From CAWELS01 sp964468205 (GTDB taxonomy: Bacteria; Acidobacteriota; Terriglobia; Bryobacterales; Bryobacteraceae): 21,242 nucleotides of DNA. The notes beneath the pieces are model-generated. The model did not search any database. It worked only from the letters and a program-made list of their open reading frames with translations, and was not told the DNA's origin. Positions 8,032 through 14,860 of this stretch are shown piece after piece (position 1 is the stretch's first letter; the number at the start of each line of letters is the position of its first letter). The translations under genes were made by a program, and so were the position numbers. The stretch spans positions 1 to 21,242 of the forward strand of contig CAYXVG010000083.1 in NCBI GenBank assembly GCA_964468205.1. The letters run 5' to 3'.

Positions 8032-8574
8032 TCACCTTGCCTCTCGCACCTCTTGAATTGCGCGTCTCATCCCAAAATCAGTTGGAAACCCGCCCAGTGG
8101 AAAGGATGAGACGTCTCTTGGCGGAACTGCACCCGTCTCGCCGCCTTCCACAAAGCCTCCCGTGGAGGCTGTCCGGCCAGCAAATTCGATAGAACTGCTC
8201 GCGGCCTCACTCAACTCCGTCAGCGCCTCCTGCCGCGCTCCGCCGCCCCTCTTCTTCGCCGTCGATCCGCGGAAATGATCCACCGCCACGTTATGCGCGA
8301 TCCTCTTGAGAAACGCCCCCAGTGATTCGGCGTGCTCGGCCCGGTTATCCCGAAGCACACGGCACCGGTCCGCGCACAGCTTCAAGTAGGTATCCTGGAT
8401 GAGATCATCGACGAGTTCGGGATCCGCCGCCTCGAACGCCGCCACCACCCGGAGCACCGTCACCGCTATTACCCGGTGATAGCGGCGCTGAAACTCCTCC
8501 CACGCGGCGGCGTCGCCGCCCTGGACGCAGGCGTCGACAAGATCCGAAATCGCGGCGGCAGAGTAATCCACCAA
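8032..8574 (-). CDS. ECF-type RNA polymerase sigma factor lacking a recognisable region 4
   Basis: The first ~115 residues are a sigma-70 region 2: YHRVIAVTVLRVV, then DLIQDTYLKLC (the DxxQ-x-T/V core-binding and -10 melting segment), then FLKRIAHNVAVDHFR. A basic linker (KKRGGGARQEALTEL) follows. Where region 4 (the -35-binding helix-turn-helix) should start, the protein instead reads a low-complexity Gly/Ser/Thr/Pro-rich tail (residues ~128-170) ending MRRAIQEVREAR. Total length is near that of a full ECF sigma, so this looks like replaced sequence. A perfect 10-bp inverted repeat lies inside the aberrant tail. Start is TTG at 8574 or GTG at 8571; a TATACT hexamer lies about 32 bases upstream. 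It is probably inactive or altered in promoter recognition. The next gene begins 10 bases downstream. Confidence 0.7.
   Translation of the reverse strand: MVDYSAAAISDLVDACVQGGDAAAWEEFQRRYHRVIAVTVLRVVAAFEAADPELVDDLIQDTYLKLCADRCRVLRDNRAEHAESLGAFLKRIAHNVAVDHFRGSTAKKRGGGARQEALTELSEAASSSIEFAGRTASTGGFVEGGETGAVPPRDVSSFPLGGFPTDFGMRRAIQEVREAR
8063..8113. repeat. Perfect 10-bp inverted repeat inside the sigma-factor 3' end
   Basis: CGTCTCATCC at 8063-8072 is the exact complement of GGATGAGACG at 8104-8113, with a 31-base loop. The right arm overlaps the palindrome GAGACGTCTC (8108-8117). It coincides with the part of the sigma gene where region 4 is missing, so it may be the remains of a small insertion. 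Confidence 0.6.
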
Positions 8575-8605
8575 GTTATCCCAGTTCCCAGCGGGAATTT
8601 TCCGG

Positions 8606-8611
8606 AGTATA
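8606..8611 (-). promoter_or_regulatory. Candidate -10 box for sigma-factor operon
   Basis: On the minus strand this hexamer reads TATACT, about 32 bases before the sigma start codon. An AT-rich stretch including eight A on the plus strand (8633-8642 region) lies where upstream contacts would fall. The -35 match is weak. Confidence 0.4.
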
Positions 8612-8681
8612 GCACGAGTTTGGCAAAAGTATTGAAAAAAAACGCCCGTTCAGAAACGCAAACTCAGGAAGAACGCTCCGC

Positions 8682-8848
8682 CCGGTCCCGCCGGCCCCTC
8701 AAGCCTCGTACAGAAACCGCGGATACCGCTCCACCGGTCCCGCCGGCCCCTCAAGCCTCGTACAGAAACCGCGGATACCGCTCTACCGGTCCCGCCGGCC
8801 CCTCAAGCCTCGTACAGAAACCGCGGATACCGCTCCACCGGTCCCGCC
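8682..8848. repeat. 52-bp tandem repeat, three full copies plus 11 bp, duplicating the 3' end of the methyltransferase gene
   Basis: Copies begin at 8682, 8734 and 8786, each exactly 52 bases apart, with a partial fourth copy starting at 8838. They differ at very few positions (for example C or T at 8784 relative to its equivalents). Read on the minus strand, each full copy contains the codons for VERYPRFLYEA followed by TGA, so the final codons and stop of the methyltransferase gene have been copied twice downstream. Because 52 is not a multiple of three, the extra copies lie in other frames and do not extend the protein. Confidence 0.9.
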
Positions 8849-9708
8849 TCGCTCCTCCGCGCCCGGCAATAAATCTGCTCACCTCGCATCTCCGTATCGA
8901 AGCCGTTACGCTTCAGCAGCTCATACGCCCACGTCCCCTCCTCGTATCCGTCGATCCGGTCCGTGAACAGCAACCCCGTTTCGAAGCCTGCCGACTCCAG
9001 CAGCCGCCGCAGCTCAAACGGCGTGTATTCCCGCACATGCGGGCTGTCGCCGCCGGACTTCTCCGGGTGCGGATAGCATGAAAAGATCTGCGGGCTCTGA
9101 AAACCGTGCAGCAGACGGATCACGCTGCCCAGACTCGCGCAGTTCGGCGTCGTCAGCACCAGCGCGCCCCCGGGAGCCAGAATGCGCCGGATCTCGAGCA
9201 GCATGTGCATCGGATCCAGCTTCAGGTGCTCGATGATCTCGCAAGCGAGTACGCACTGAAAGTGCCCGTCCGGATACGGAAACGGATCGCGCTCGGCGTC
9301 GAACAAATCCACCTGGCATTCAAAGGAATTACCGTTCACCATGGCCGTCTTGCGCTCGGTCCGCCCCAACGGGCCATAGTAGCCGCCCCGGACCTCCGCA
9401 TACCCTATCTCCAGCGCCAGCGCCGGCGTAATCTGCATGTAACAGCCCAACTCCAGCACCCGCGACGGCCCCTGCGGCCGCGGCACAATCGCCAGCGTCT
9501 GCACCAGCCTCTGCAAATGAGTCCGCACATACGCGGCCCCCGCCGGATCCAGATCGAGCGACCGGAAAAACGCCTCCCAGCGCCTCCACGCCGCGTCCGG
9601 CTCCGGCGGCGTGAAATACGGAGTCCGGTAGTTCCGGCGCGTCAGGAAAACGTCCACCGCCTGCAGCGCCCGCCGCACCTTGCCCAACGTGTTCAGCCTC
9701 ATGAACAC
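8803..9708 (-). CDS. Class I SAM-dependent methyltransferase
   Basis: A 301-residue protein with a Rossmann-type methyltransferase core starting near residue 80. VLELGC is motif I (SAM-binding loop), followed by a DLFDAERDPFPYPDG acidic segment, CEIIEHL (motif IV region), and LAPGGALVLTTPN (motif VI). The region after PHVREYTPFELRRLLESAGF is typical of Methyltransf_23/11 proteins acting on lipid, sugar or quinone-like substrates. An N-terminal helical extension of about 80 residues carries aromatic and Arg residues. Start may be GTG at 9708 or ATG at 9702; neither has a good ribosome site. The gene is divergent from the MerR gene. Its last codons form the first unit of the 52-bp tandem repeat. 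The substrate is not deducible. Confidence 0.85.
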   Translation of the reverse strand: MFMRLNTLGKVRRALQAVDVFLTRRNYRTPYFTPPEPDAAWRRWEAFFRSLDLDPAGAAYVRTHLQRLVQTLAIVPRPQGPSRVLELGCYMQITPALALEIGYAEVRGGYYGPLGRTERKTAMVNGNSFECQVDLFDAERDPFPYPDGHFQCVLACEIIEHLKLDPMHMLLEIRRILAPGGALVLTTPNCASLGSVIRLLHGFQSPQIFSCYPHPEKSGGDSPHVREYTPFELRRLLESAGFETGLLFTDRIDGYEEGTWAYELLKRNGFDTEMRGEQIYCRARRSEAGPVERYPRFLYEA

Positions 9709-9866
9709 ATGGTACTCAGGCGGCCATCACACCGGAACCTGCCGCCTCGCCCCCCGCCAGCCGAACAGTTGAGCTGTCTACCAGTTCATACTGCAAACTC
9801 GTTTCTGCCATGACAAATCGAACTCTTTTCAGCCGCCTCCCCGCCTCCCCCGCTCAGGCCAATGGG

Positions 9867-9872
9867 TAGACT
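9867..9872 (+). promoter_or_regulatory. Candidate -10 element of merR-like gene, leaderless spacing
   Basis: TAGACT ends six bases before the ATG at 9879, and no Shine-Dalgarno motif intervenes. Transcription would start almost exactly at the ATG. The surrounding 170 bases (9709-9878) also have to hold the divergent methyltransferase promoter. Confidence 0.4.
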
Positions 9873-9878
9873 GTTGCC

Positions 9879-10409
9879 ATGTACACCGTCGGCAGACTCG
9901 CCAGCCAGTTCGGCCTCTCCCGCAGCGCGCTGCTCTACTACCACCGCATCGGCCTGCTGAAGCCCTCGGGCCGCAGCCGCGCCGGCTACCGGCAGTATAC
10001 GAATCGCGACATCGAAAGGCTGGAACTGATCTGCCAGTACCGCGACGCCGGCGTCCCGCTCGCCGAGATCCGCAACATCCTCGACGGCCCCGAATCCGAA
10101 CTCGCCCGCGCCCTCGAGGCGCGCCTCATCCGCATCAACGGCGAGATTCGCCGCCTCCGCGGCCAACAGCGGCTGATTCTCGGCCTACTCGAAAAACCCG
10201 AGCTCATCCGCAAAGTCGGCGTCATGAACAAGGAGCAATGGATCAACCTGCTCCGCGCCGCCGGCTACGACGACGACGCCATGGAACGATGGCACGCCGA
10301 CTTCGAACGGACCGCCCCCGATCAACACCAGGCTTTCCTCGAATTCCTCTGCATCCCCGACAAGGAGATTCTGGCCATCCGCCACTGGGCGCGCCGCGCG
10401 CCGCACTAA
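9879..10409 (+). CDS. MerR family transcriptional regulator
   Basis: A 176-residue DNA-binding regulator. The winged helix-turn-helix is at residues 1-70: MYTVGRLASQFGLSRSALLYYHRIGLLKP, then the wing SGYRQY-like RAGYRQYTNRDIERL. A dimerising coiled coil follows (about 78-108, RLIRINGEIRRLRGQQRLIL). The C-terminal part (EQWINLLRAAGYDDDAMERWH, HQAFLEFLCIPDKEI) is a helical domain I recognise from a subgroup of MerR proteins that probably sense a small molecule or protein. No metal-binding Cys cluster is present, which argues against a metal or redox sensor. It lies 87 bases upstream of the aldo/keto reductase gene, a plausible but unproven target. Confidence 0.88.
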   Translation: MYTVGRLASQFGLSRSALLYYHRIGLLKPSGRSRAGYRQYTNRDIERLELICQYRDAGVPLAEIRNILDGPESELARALEARLIRINGEIRRLRGQQRLILGLLEKPELIRKVGVMNKEQWINLLRAAGYDDDAMERWHADFERTAPDQHQAFLEFLCIPDKEILAIRHWARRAPH

Positions 10410-10461
10410 CCCGCTCCGCTCGTGTATCTTCCCCGCCAGGGGTTCCAGAAAAACAGACCTT

Positions 10462-10474
10462 GTGGTATAGATCT
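10462..10474 (+). promoter_or_regulatory. Extended -10 promoter of aldo/keto reductase gene
   Basis: GTGGTATAGATCT contains an extended -10 (TGG-TATAGA). It places transcription start near 10479, with GAGG at 10481-10484 before the ATG at 10497. A near-identical 13-mer occurs at 14803 upstream of the FG-GAP gene. Confidence 0.45.
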
Positions 10475-10496
10475 ATAAGAGAGGACTAGCCGAAAA

Positions 10497-11660
10497 ATGA
10501 AAACCCGCAACTCCCGACGCAGCTTCCTCGCCGCCGGTCTGGCGCTCCCCGCCGCCGGTCTGGCGTCCCCCCAAGCCGCCACTCCCGAAGTCGAATTCCG
10601 GAACCTCGGCAAGACCGGGCTGAAGGTCAGTTCCCTCGGCTTCGGATGCATGCTGGCCTCTGACCCCGCCGTCATCGAAGCCGCCATCGATCAGGGCGTC
10701 AACTACATCGACACCGCCCGCGTCTACCAGGGCGGCAACAACGAACGCATGGTCGGCGCCGCCATCAAGGGAAAGCGCGACAAAATCGTCCTTGCCACCA
10801 AGGCTCGCATGCCAACCAAGCAGGGCGTTCTCGAGGAACTCGACACCAGCCTCTCGGAACTCGGAACCGACTACGTCGACGTCTGGTTCATCCACAACAA
10901 GAACACGCCCGAAGAGGCCAAGGACGAGTTGTTCGAAGCTCAGGAGATCGCCAAGCAGGCCGGCAAAATCCGCTTCCGCGGACTCAGCTACCACTTCAAC
11001 ATGCCCCAGATGCTCGAGCACACCCTCAAGCTCGGCACTATCGATGTCGCCCTACTCACCTACAACTTCATCGTCGGTGACGAAGTTGGAAACGCGATCA
11101 AAAAGGCCCGCCGGCAGGGCCTCGGCATCGTCGGCATGAAGGTGATGGCTGGCGGTTACGCCCGCATCAAGCGCGGAGACCGCCTCTATGGCCAAGATGC
11201 CGACGACCTGACCGCGAAGCTCAAAAAACCCAGCGCCATGAAAGCCGCGCTCAAATACGTGCTGCGGAACCAGTCCATGGACACCGCCATCATCGGCATC
11301 ACGGACTTCTCCGAACTCGAAGAGGACATCCAGGCGATGTCGGAAAAGTTCACTGCGGAAGACAGCCAGTTGCTGGCGCAACAGCGCGACCTCATCCGGC
11401 CTCTCTACTGCCGCGCCTGCGGCGCCTGCACCGGTCCCTGCGCCGTCTGCGAAAAGGGCGTGCGCGTCGCCGAAACCCAGCGCCAGCTCATGTACGCCGA
11501 AGGCTACGGCCAGTTCCCCATGGCCCGCGAAGCCTGGCTGAACCAGCCGGCCGCAGCGCGCGCCGCCCGCTGCGAGGATTGCTCCACCTGCACCCTCCAG
11601 TGCCCGCACGGCCTCGACGTGCGCAACAACCTCATCCGCGCGCAGCACCTGTTCGCCTGA
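10497..11660 (+). CDS. Tat-exported aldo/keto reductase with C-terminal iron-sulfur module
   Basis: A 387-residue oxidoreductase. A twin-arginine signal (SRRSFLAAG, residues 6-14) precedes an AKR TIM barrel (about 33-300) with the complete catalytic tetrad D72, Y77, K102 and H133. The C-terminal ~85 residues form an Fe-S module: C305, C308, C311, C315, C318, then a ferredoxin-like C359-x2-C362-x2-C365-x3-C369-P. AKRs of this kind reduce or oxidise sugar carbonyls with NAD(P)H; the added clusters suggest electron transfer to or from another carrier. Export with a nucleotide cofactor is consistent with Tat, which carries folded holo-proteins. The next gene, 30 bases downstream, is also Tat-exported and sugar-related, so a shared oxidative sugar pathway is likely. 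Confidence 0.88.
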   Translation: MKTRNSRRSFLAAGLALPAAGLASPQAATPEVEFRNLGKTGLKVSSLGFGCMLASDPAVIEAAIDQGVNYIDTARVYQGGNNERMVGAAIKGKRDKIVLATKARMPTKQGVLEELDTSLSELGTDYVDVWFIHNKNTPEEAKDELFEAQEIAKQAGKIRFRGLSYHFNMPQMLEHTLKLGTIDVALLTYNFIVGDEVGNAIKKARRQGLGIVGMKVMAGGYARIKRGDRLYGQDADDLTAKLKKPSAMKAALKYVLRNQSMDTAIIGITDFSELEEDIQAMSEKFTAEDSQLLAQQRDLIRPLYCRACGACTGPCAVCEKGVRVAETQRQLMYAEGYGQFPMAREAWLNQPAAARAARCEDCSTCTLQCPHGLDVRNNLIRAQHLFA

Positions 11661-11680
11661 CGTCCCATACGTTATATACT
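11652..11680 (+). promoter_or_regulatory. Candidate promoter of the mannonate-dehydratase-like gene
   Basis: TTCGCC (11652-11657), a 17-base spacer and TATACT (11675-11680) make a fair sigma-70-type promoter overlapping the end of the upstream gene. The ATG at 11691 is only ten bases beyond the -10 and lacks a ribosome site, suggesting a leaderless or near-leaderless transcript. Confidence 0.4.
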
Positions 11681-11690
11681 TGCAATCGCG

Positions 11691-12779
11691 ATGACCAACC
11701 AAACCTCCCGACGAACCTTCGGAAAGGCTGCCTTCGCTGCCGCCTTCGGCGCCGGCGCCGTGCCCGCCAAAACCAAAATGTGGAGCCCGGACCCGGGTAT
11801 CAAACTCGCCCTCCAGGTCGGCCGCGGTGACGATGAAGAGGACTACCAGTTCGCTACGCAGCTTGGCGTAACCCACGTCACCATGTCCACCAATCTCGAA
11901 GGCGCCAATGCCGCCAACTACAAGCGGATGCGCCAGAAGGTGGAAAGCCACGGCCTCAAAGTCTGGAACATCGGCAACCCCAGCGTCCACAACATGGAGG
12001 AGGTCACCCTCAACCTCCCCGGCCGCGACGAAAAGATCAAGGAGTACATCCAGTTCCTCCGCAACCTCGCCGCCGCCGGCATCTACTACACCACCTACGC
12101 CCACATGGGCAACGGCATCTGGTCGAGCGAGCGCGAAACCGCCCGCGGCCGCGCCCCCGCCCGCGCCCTCGATCTCTCCAAGGAGCACAAGGGCCACTGG
12201 AACGGCAAGGTCTTCACCAACCCCCTCTCCCACGGCCGCGAGTACTCCGAAGAAGAACTCTGGGAAAACTACACCTACTTCATCAAGCAGGTCGTCCCCG
12301 TGGCCGAGGAACTCGGCATGCGAATCGGCATCCACCCCGACGACCCGCCCGTGGTCAAGCTCGCCGGCGTCCCCCGCTGCATCTTCGGCAACTTCGACGG
12401 CTACATGAAGGCCTTCGAAATCGCCAACAGCCCGAACATCGGCATCTGCCTCTGCTGCGGCTGCTGGCTCGAGGGCGGCAAGGGCATGGGCAAGAACGTC
12501 GTCGACGCCATCAAGGCCTTCGCCGCTCAAAAGCGCCTCTTCAAGATCCACTTTCGCAACGTCGACAAGCCTCTGCCGCACTTCGTCGAAACTTTCCCCG
12601 ACGAAGGCTACTTCGATATGTATAAGATTATGAAGGCCCTGCGCGAAGTCGAATTCGATGGCGTCGCCATCGCCGACCACACCCCCCAAATGGTCGGCGG
12701 CCGCCGCGCCTCCTGGGCCTACTGCGTCGGCTACATAAAGAGCCTCCTCGACCGCGTCAACGCCGAAGCCAAGGCATAG
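11691..12779 (+). CDS. Tat-exported UxuA-like protein (mannonate dehydratase / sugar isomerase TIM barrel)
   Basis: A 362-residue protein with a twin-arginine signal (TSRRTFGKAAF, residues 5-15). The barrel carries UxuA hallmarks: GIHPDDPP with H215 and D217-D218, a Cys-containing strand (C254-C255-x-C257), KIHFRNV with H287, the YFDMYKIMKAL segment, and D329-H330 in IADHTP. UxuA dehydrates D-mannonate to 2-keto-3-deoxygluconate with Mn2+ or Fe2+ and is normally cytoplasmic. An exported copy may act on another sugar acid or be an isomerase/epimerase of the same fold. Three Cys in four residues where UxuA has one metal-ligand Cys is unusual. It lies 30 bases after the Tat-exported aldo/keto reductase gene and probably acts in the same pathway. 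Confidence 0.82.
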   Translation: MTNQTSRRTFGKAAFAAAFGAGAVPAKTKMWSPDPGIKLALQVGRGDDEEDYQFATQLGVTHVTMSTNLEGANAANYKRMRQKVESHGLKVWNIGNPSVHNMEEVTLNLPGRDEKIKEYIQFLRNLAAAGIYYTTYAHMGNGIWSSERETARGRAPARALDLSKEHKGHWNGKVFTNPLSHGREYSEEELWENYTYFIKQVVPVAEELGMRIGIHPDDPPVVKLAGVPRCIFGNFDGYMKAFEIANSPNIGICLCCGCWLEGGKGMGKNVVDAIKAFAAQKRLFKIHFRNVDKPLPHFVETFPDEGYFDMYKIMKALREVEFDGVAIADHTPQMVGGRRASWAYCVGYIKSLLDRVNAEAKA

Positions 12780-12793
12780 AAAACAAAGCACGC

Positions 12794-12842
12794 CGCAAGT
12801 GAATGCAAATGCTTCCCAGCCAACGGTTTGCGTTCACCTGCG
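12794..12842 (+). terminator. Long imperfect hairpin after the UxuA-like gene
   Basis: GTGAATGCAAA (12799-12809) pairs with TTTGCGTTCAC (12827-12837) with one G-T pair. The flanking CGCA (12794-12797) and TGCG (12839-12842) extend the stem after one A-C mismatch. The loop is 17 bases. It starts 15 bases after the stop codon, so it could act as a transcription stop or 3'-end stabiliser, but no T-run follows. Confidence 0.4.
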
Positions 12843-13040
12843 GCCTCCCAACCTTTACCCATCCGTACAGTTTCGCTTTTCAGGCCTGATTATCGCGCTT
12901 CACCCCCGATTTTCCCCCGCTCGACTATGAGGCATTGCCCCTATCCCCTTAGCCGCATTAAACTTCTACATGGACTGGGGTAAGGTTTCATTCCCACTCA
13001 GTCATATCGCACCGGCAAACGAAGGAGGATAGCTAACCGC
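12843..13040 (+). promoter_or_regulatory. Upstream region of the radical SAM gene
   Basis: About 200 bases without a gene, less GC-rich than the flanking genes. A strong ribosome site AAGGAGGA lies at 13022-13029, eleven bases before the ATG at 13041, the best in the window. No unambiguous -35/-10 pair is seen. Confidence 0.45.
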
Positions 13041-14675
13041 ATGAGTACTCAGGCTTTTGCAGCGAAGAAGGCCGAAGATTTCCACATCATCCAACCGGAA
13101 ACTACCTATTCCGGCAACCCCATCCGGCCCCTCCGGAAGGGCCTGCCGAAGATGACCGAATCCCTGTGCCCCGAGTGCTCGAAGATCATTGAAGCCGTCC
13201 TGAGCGAGGAAGACGGCCGCGTCGTCATGGAGAAGACCTGCCCCGAGCATGGTTTCTTCAAGGACACCGTCTACTCCGATGCCAAACTGTACCTCAAGAT
13301 GGAGGAGTGGTCGTTCGGCGACAACCGCGGCGTCGAAAACCCCGCCATCACCAATGCCACCGAATGCCCCACCGATTGCGGGCTCTGCAACATGCACCTC
13401 TCCCACACCGGCCTGGCGAATCTCGATCTCACCAACCGCTGCAACATGACCTGTCCGGTCTGTTTCGCCAACGCCAACGTGCAGGGCTACCTCTACGAGC
13501 CCACCATCGACGACGTCAAGCGGATGCTCGCCGCCCTCCGCGACACCCGTCCCGTCGCCGGCCGCATCATCCAGTTCTCCGGCGGCGAACCGACCATCGC
13601 CCCCACCTGGTTCGAAGCCCTCCGCACGGCCCGCGAAATGGGCTTCTCTCACCTCCAGTGCGCCTCCAACGGCATCTGCTTCACCGATCCCGAGTTCGCC
13701 TACAAGAGTAAGGAAGCCGGACTGCACACCATCTATCTGCAGTATGACGGCGTCACCGATGACATCTACCTGAAGACCCGTGGCCAGAAAATGGTCGAGG
13801 TCAAGGAGCGGGCCATCGAAAACATCCGCAAGGCCGACATGAAGATCTGCTTCGTGCCCACCGTGGTGAAGGGCTTCAACGATCACCAGGTCGGCAACAT
13901 CGTCAAAAAGGCCATCGAGAACATCGACGTCGTCAGCGCCATCAGCTTCCAGCCCGTGGCCTTCACCGGCCGCATCAACCGCCGCGAACTCGAGGAAAAG
14001 CGCTACACCATGTCGGACTTCGCCCACGACGTCCACCGGCAAACCGGCATCTGCGATCCCTACGAGGACTGGTTCCCGCTCTCCTGCGTCGCCCCCTTCT
14101 CCAAGCTCGTCGGCGCCTTCCGCGGCGAGGAGATCACCACGCTGACCTCGCATCCCCACTGCGCCCTCGGCACCTACCTCTTCGTCGGCAATAACAAGCA
14201 GGCCGTCCCCGTCACCCGCTTCCTCGACGTCGGCGCCTTCCTGCAGGACATGGACGCCCTGGCCCGCAAAACAGCCGCCTCCCGCTTCAAGATGTTCTCC
14301 AAGATCAACGCCTGGACCAAGTTCAAGAAGCACTTCCACGAGGATCGCGCCCCCGAGGGCCTCACCTTCAACAAGTTCCTCCAGACCCTCCAGGGCCTCA
14401 CCGACAAGTCCTACGGCCGCGGCGCAAACGAAAAAGAAGGCTTCACCTTCAAGACCCTCATGGTGGCCGGCATGCACTTCATGGACCACCACAACTACGA
14501 CGTCGAGCGCGTCAAGCGCTGCATCATCCACTACGCCGCCCCCGACGGCAAGCTCTACCCCTTCTGCGCCTACAACGGCGGACCCACCTTCCGCGAGAAG
14601 ATCGAAAAACAGCACTCCGTCCCCTTCCAACCCGCGCCCAACGGCTGCGGACCGCGCAACTGCGGCGGCTGCTGA
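13041..14675 (+). CDS. tes: Radical SAM protein of the tetraether lipid synthase (Tes) type
   Basis: A 544-residue cytoplasmic enzyme, the length and architecture of archaeal Tes (MJ0619-like). A rubredoxin-like N-terminal site has C43-P-E-C46 and C67-P-E-H70. An auxiliary cluster segment has C109, C113 and C116. The radical SAM triad is C134-x3-C138-x2-C141 (CNMTCPVC), followed by GGE at 181-183. The C-terminal half adds SCVAPFSK, HPHCALGTYLF, KLYPFCAYN and a terminal GCGPRNCGGC (C536, C541, C544), matching several auxiliary Fe-S clusters. Archaeal Tes couples lipid tails at unactivated carbons to make membrane-spanning lipids. Acidobacterial homologues are considered candidates for branched tetraether or iso-diabolic acid synthesis. 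It has its own strong ribosome site and terminator, so it is monocistronic. Another radical SAM activity is possible but less likely. Confidence 0.82.
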   Translation: MSTQAFAAKKAEDFHIIQPETTYSGNPIRPLRKGLPKMTESLCPECSKIIEAVLSEEDGRVVMEKTCPEHGFFKDTVYSDAKLYLKMEEWSFGDNRGVENPAITNATECPTDCGLCNMHLSHTGLANLDLTNRCNMTCPVCFANANVQGYLYEPTIDDVKRMLAALRDTRPVAGRIIQFSGGEPTIAPTWFEALRTAREMGFSHLQCASNGICFTDPEFAYKSKEAGLHTIYLQYDGVTDDIYLKTRGQKMVEVKERAIENIRKADMKICFVPTVVKGFNDHQVGNIVKKAIENIDVVSAISFQPVAFTGRINRRELEEKRYTMSDFAHDVHRQTGICDPYEDWFPLSCVAPFSKLVGAFRGEEITTLTSHPHCALGTYLFVGNNKQAVPVTRFLDVGAFLQDMDALARKTAASRFKMFSKINAWTKFKKHFHEDRAPEGLTFNKFLQTLQGLTDKSYGRGANEKEGFTFKTLMVAGMHFMDHHNYDVERVKRCIIHYAAPDGKLYPFCAYNGGPTFREKIEKQHSVPFQPAPNGCGPRNCGGC

Positions 14676-14698
14676 AGCCCCCCACGCCGCCGCACCCA

Positions 14699-14736
14699 AA
14701 CCGCCCGCCCTCCCCTCCGGCGGGCGGTTCTTTTTC
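14699..14736 (+). terminator. Rho-independent terminator of the radical SAM gene
   Basis: A perfect stem (AACCGCCCGCC at 14699-14709 with GGCGGGCGGTT at 14719-14729) and a nine-base loop are followed by a T-rich tract. It starts 23 bases after the stop codon. Confidence 0.9.
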
Positions 14737-14802
14737 CTGCCCCAGCCGCAACCCGCGAAGCCTGCCCCCGTGACCCCGGACCGCTCCCACCAACCTCACT
14801 TC

Positions 14803-14815
14803 GTGGTATAAATCT
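14803..14815 (+). promoter_or_regulatory. Extended -10 promoter of FG-GAP gene
   Basis: GTGGTATAAATCT carries an extended -10 (TGG-TATAAA). It differs at one base from the element at 10462-10474 and gives a leader of about 40 bases before the ATG at 14861. Confidence 0.45.
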
Positions 14816-14860
14816 CCAAGGGCCACAAGGAAACCGGCCCCATCTCCTACCGTTCCGAGC

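Noticed and set aside
8682..8848. Tandem array considered as a CRISPR
   Set aside because: The units are directly adjacent without variable spacers, and they derive from the end of a gene.
8332..9081. 249-codon plus-strand frame across the sigma start and the 52-bp repeats
   Set aside because: It joins antisense of two genes through the repeat array; the repeated peptide in it is only the tandem DNA read in shifting frames.
11052..12791. 579-codon open frame antisense to the AKR and UxuA-like genes
   Set aside because: It spans two real genes and their promoter, has no family motif, and shows shadow composition.
13002..14699. 565-codon open frame antisense to the radical SAM gene
   Set aside because: Its Gly/Val/Ala/Glu/Asp-rich composition is the mirror of high-GC codons on the other strand, and the opposing gene has clear motifs and a ribosome site.
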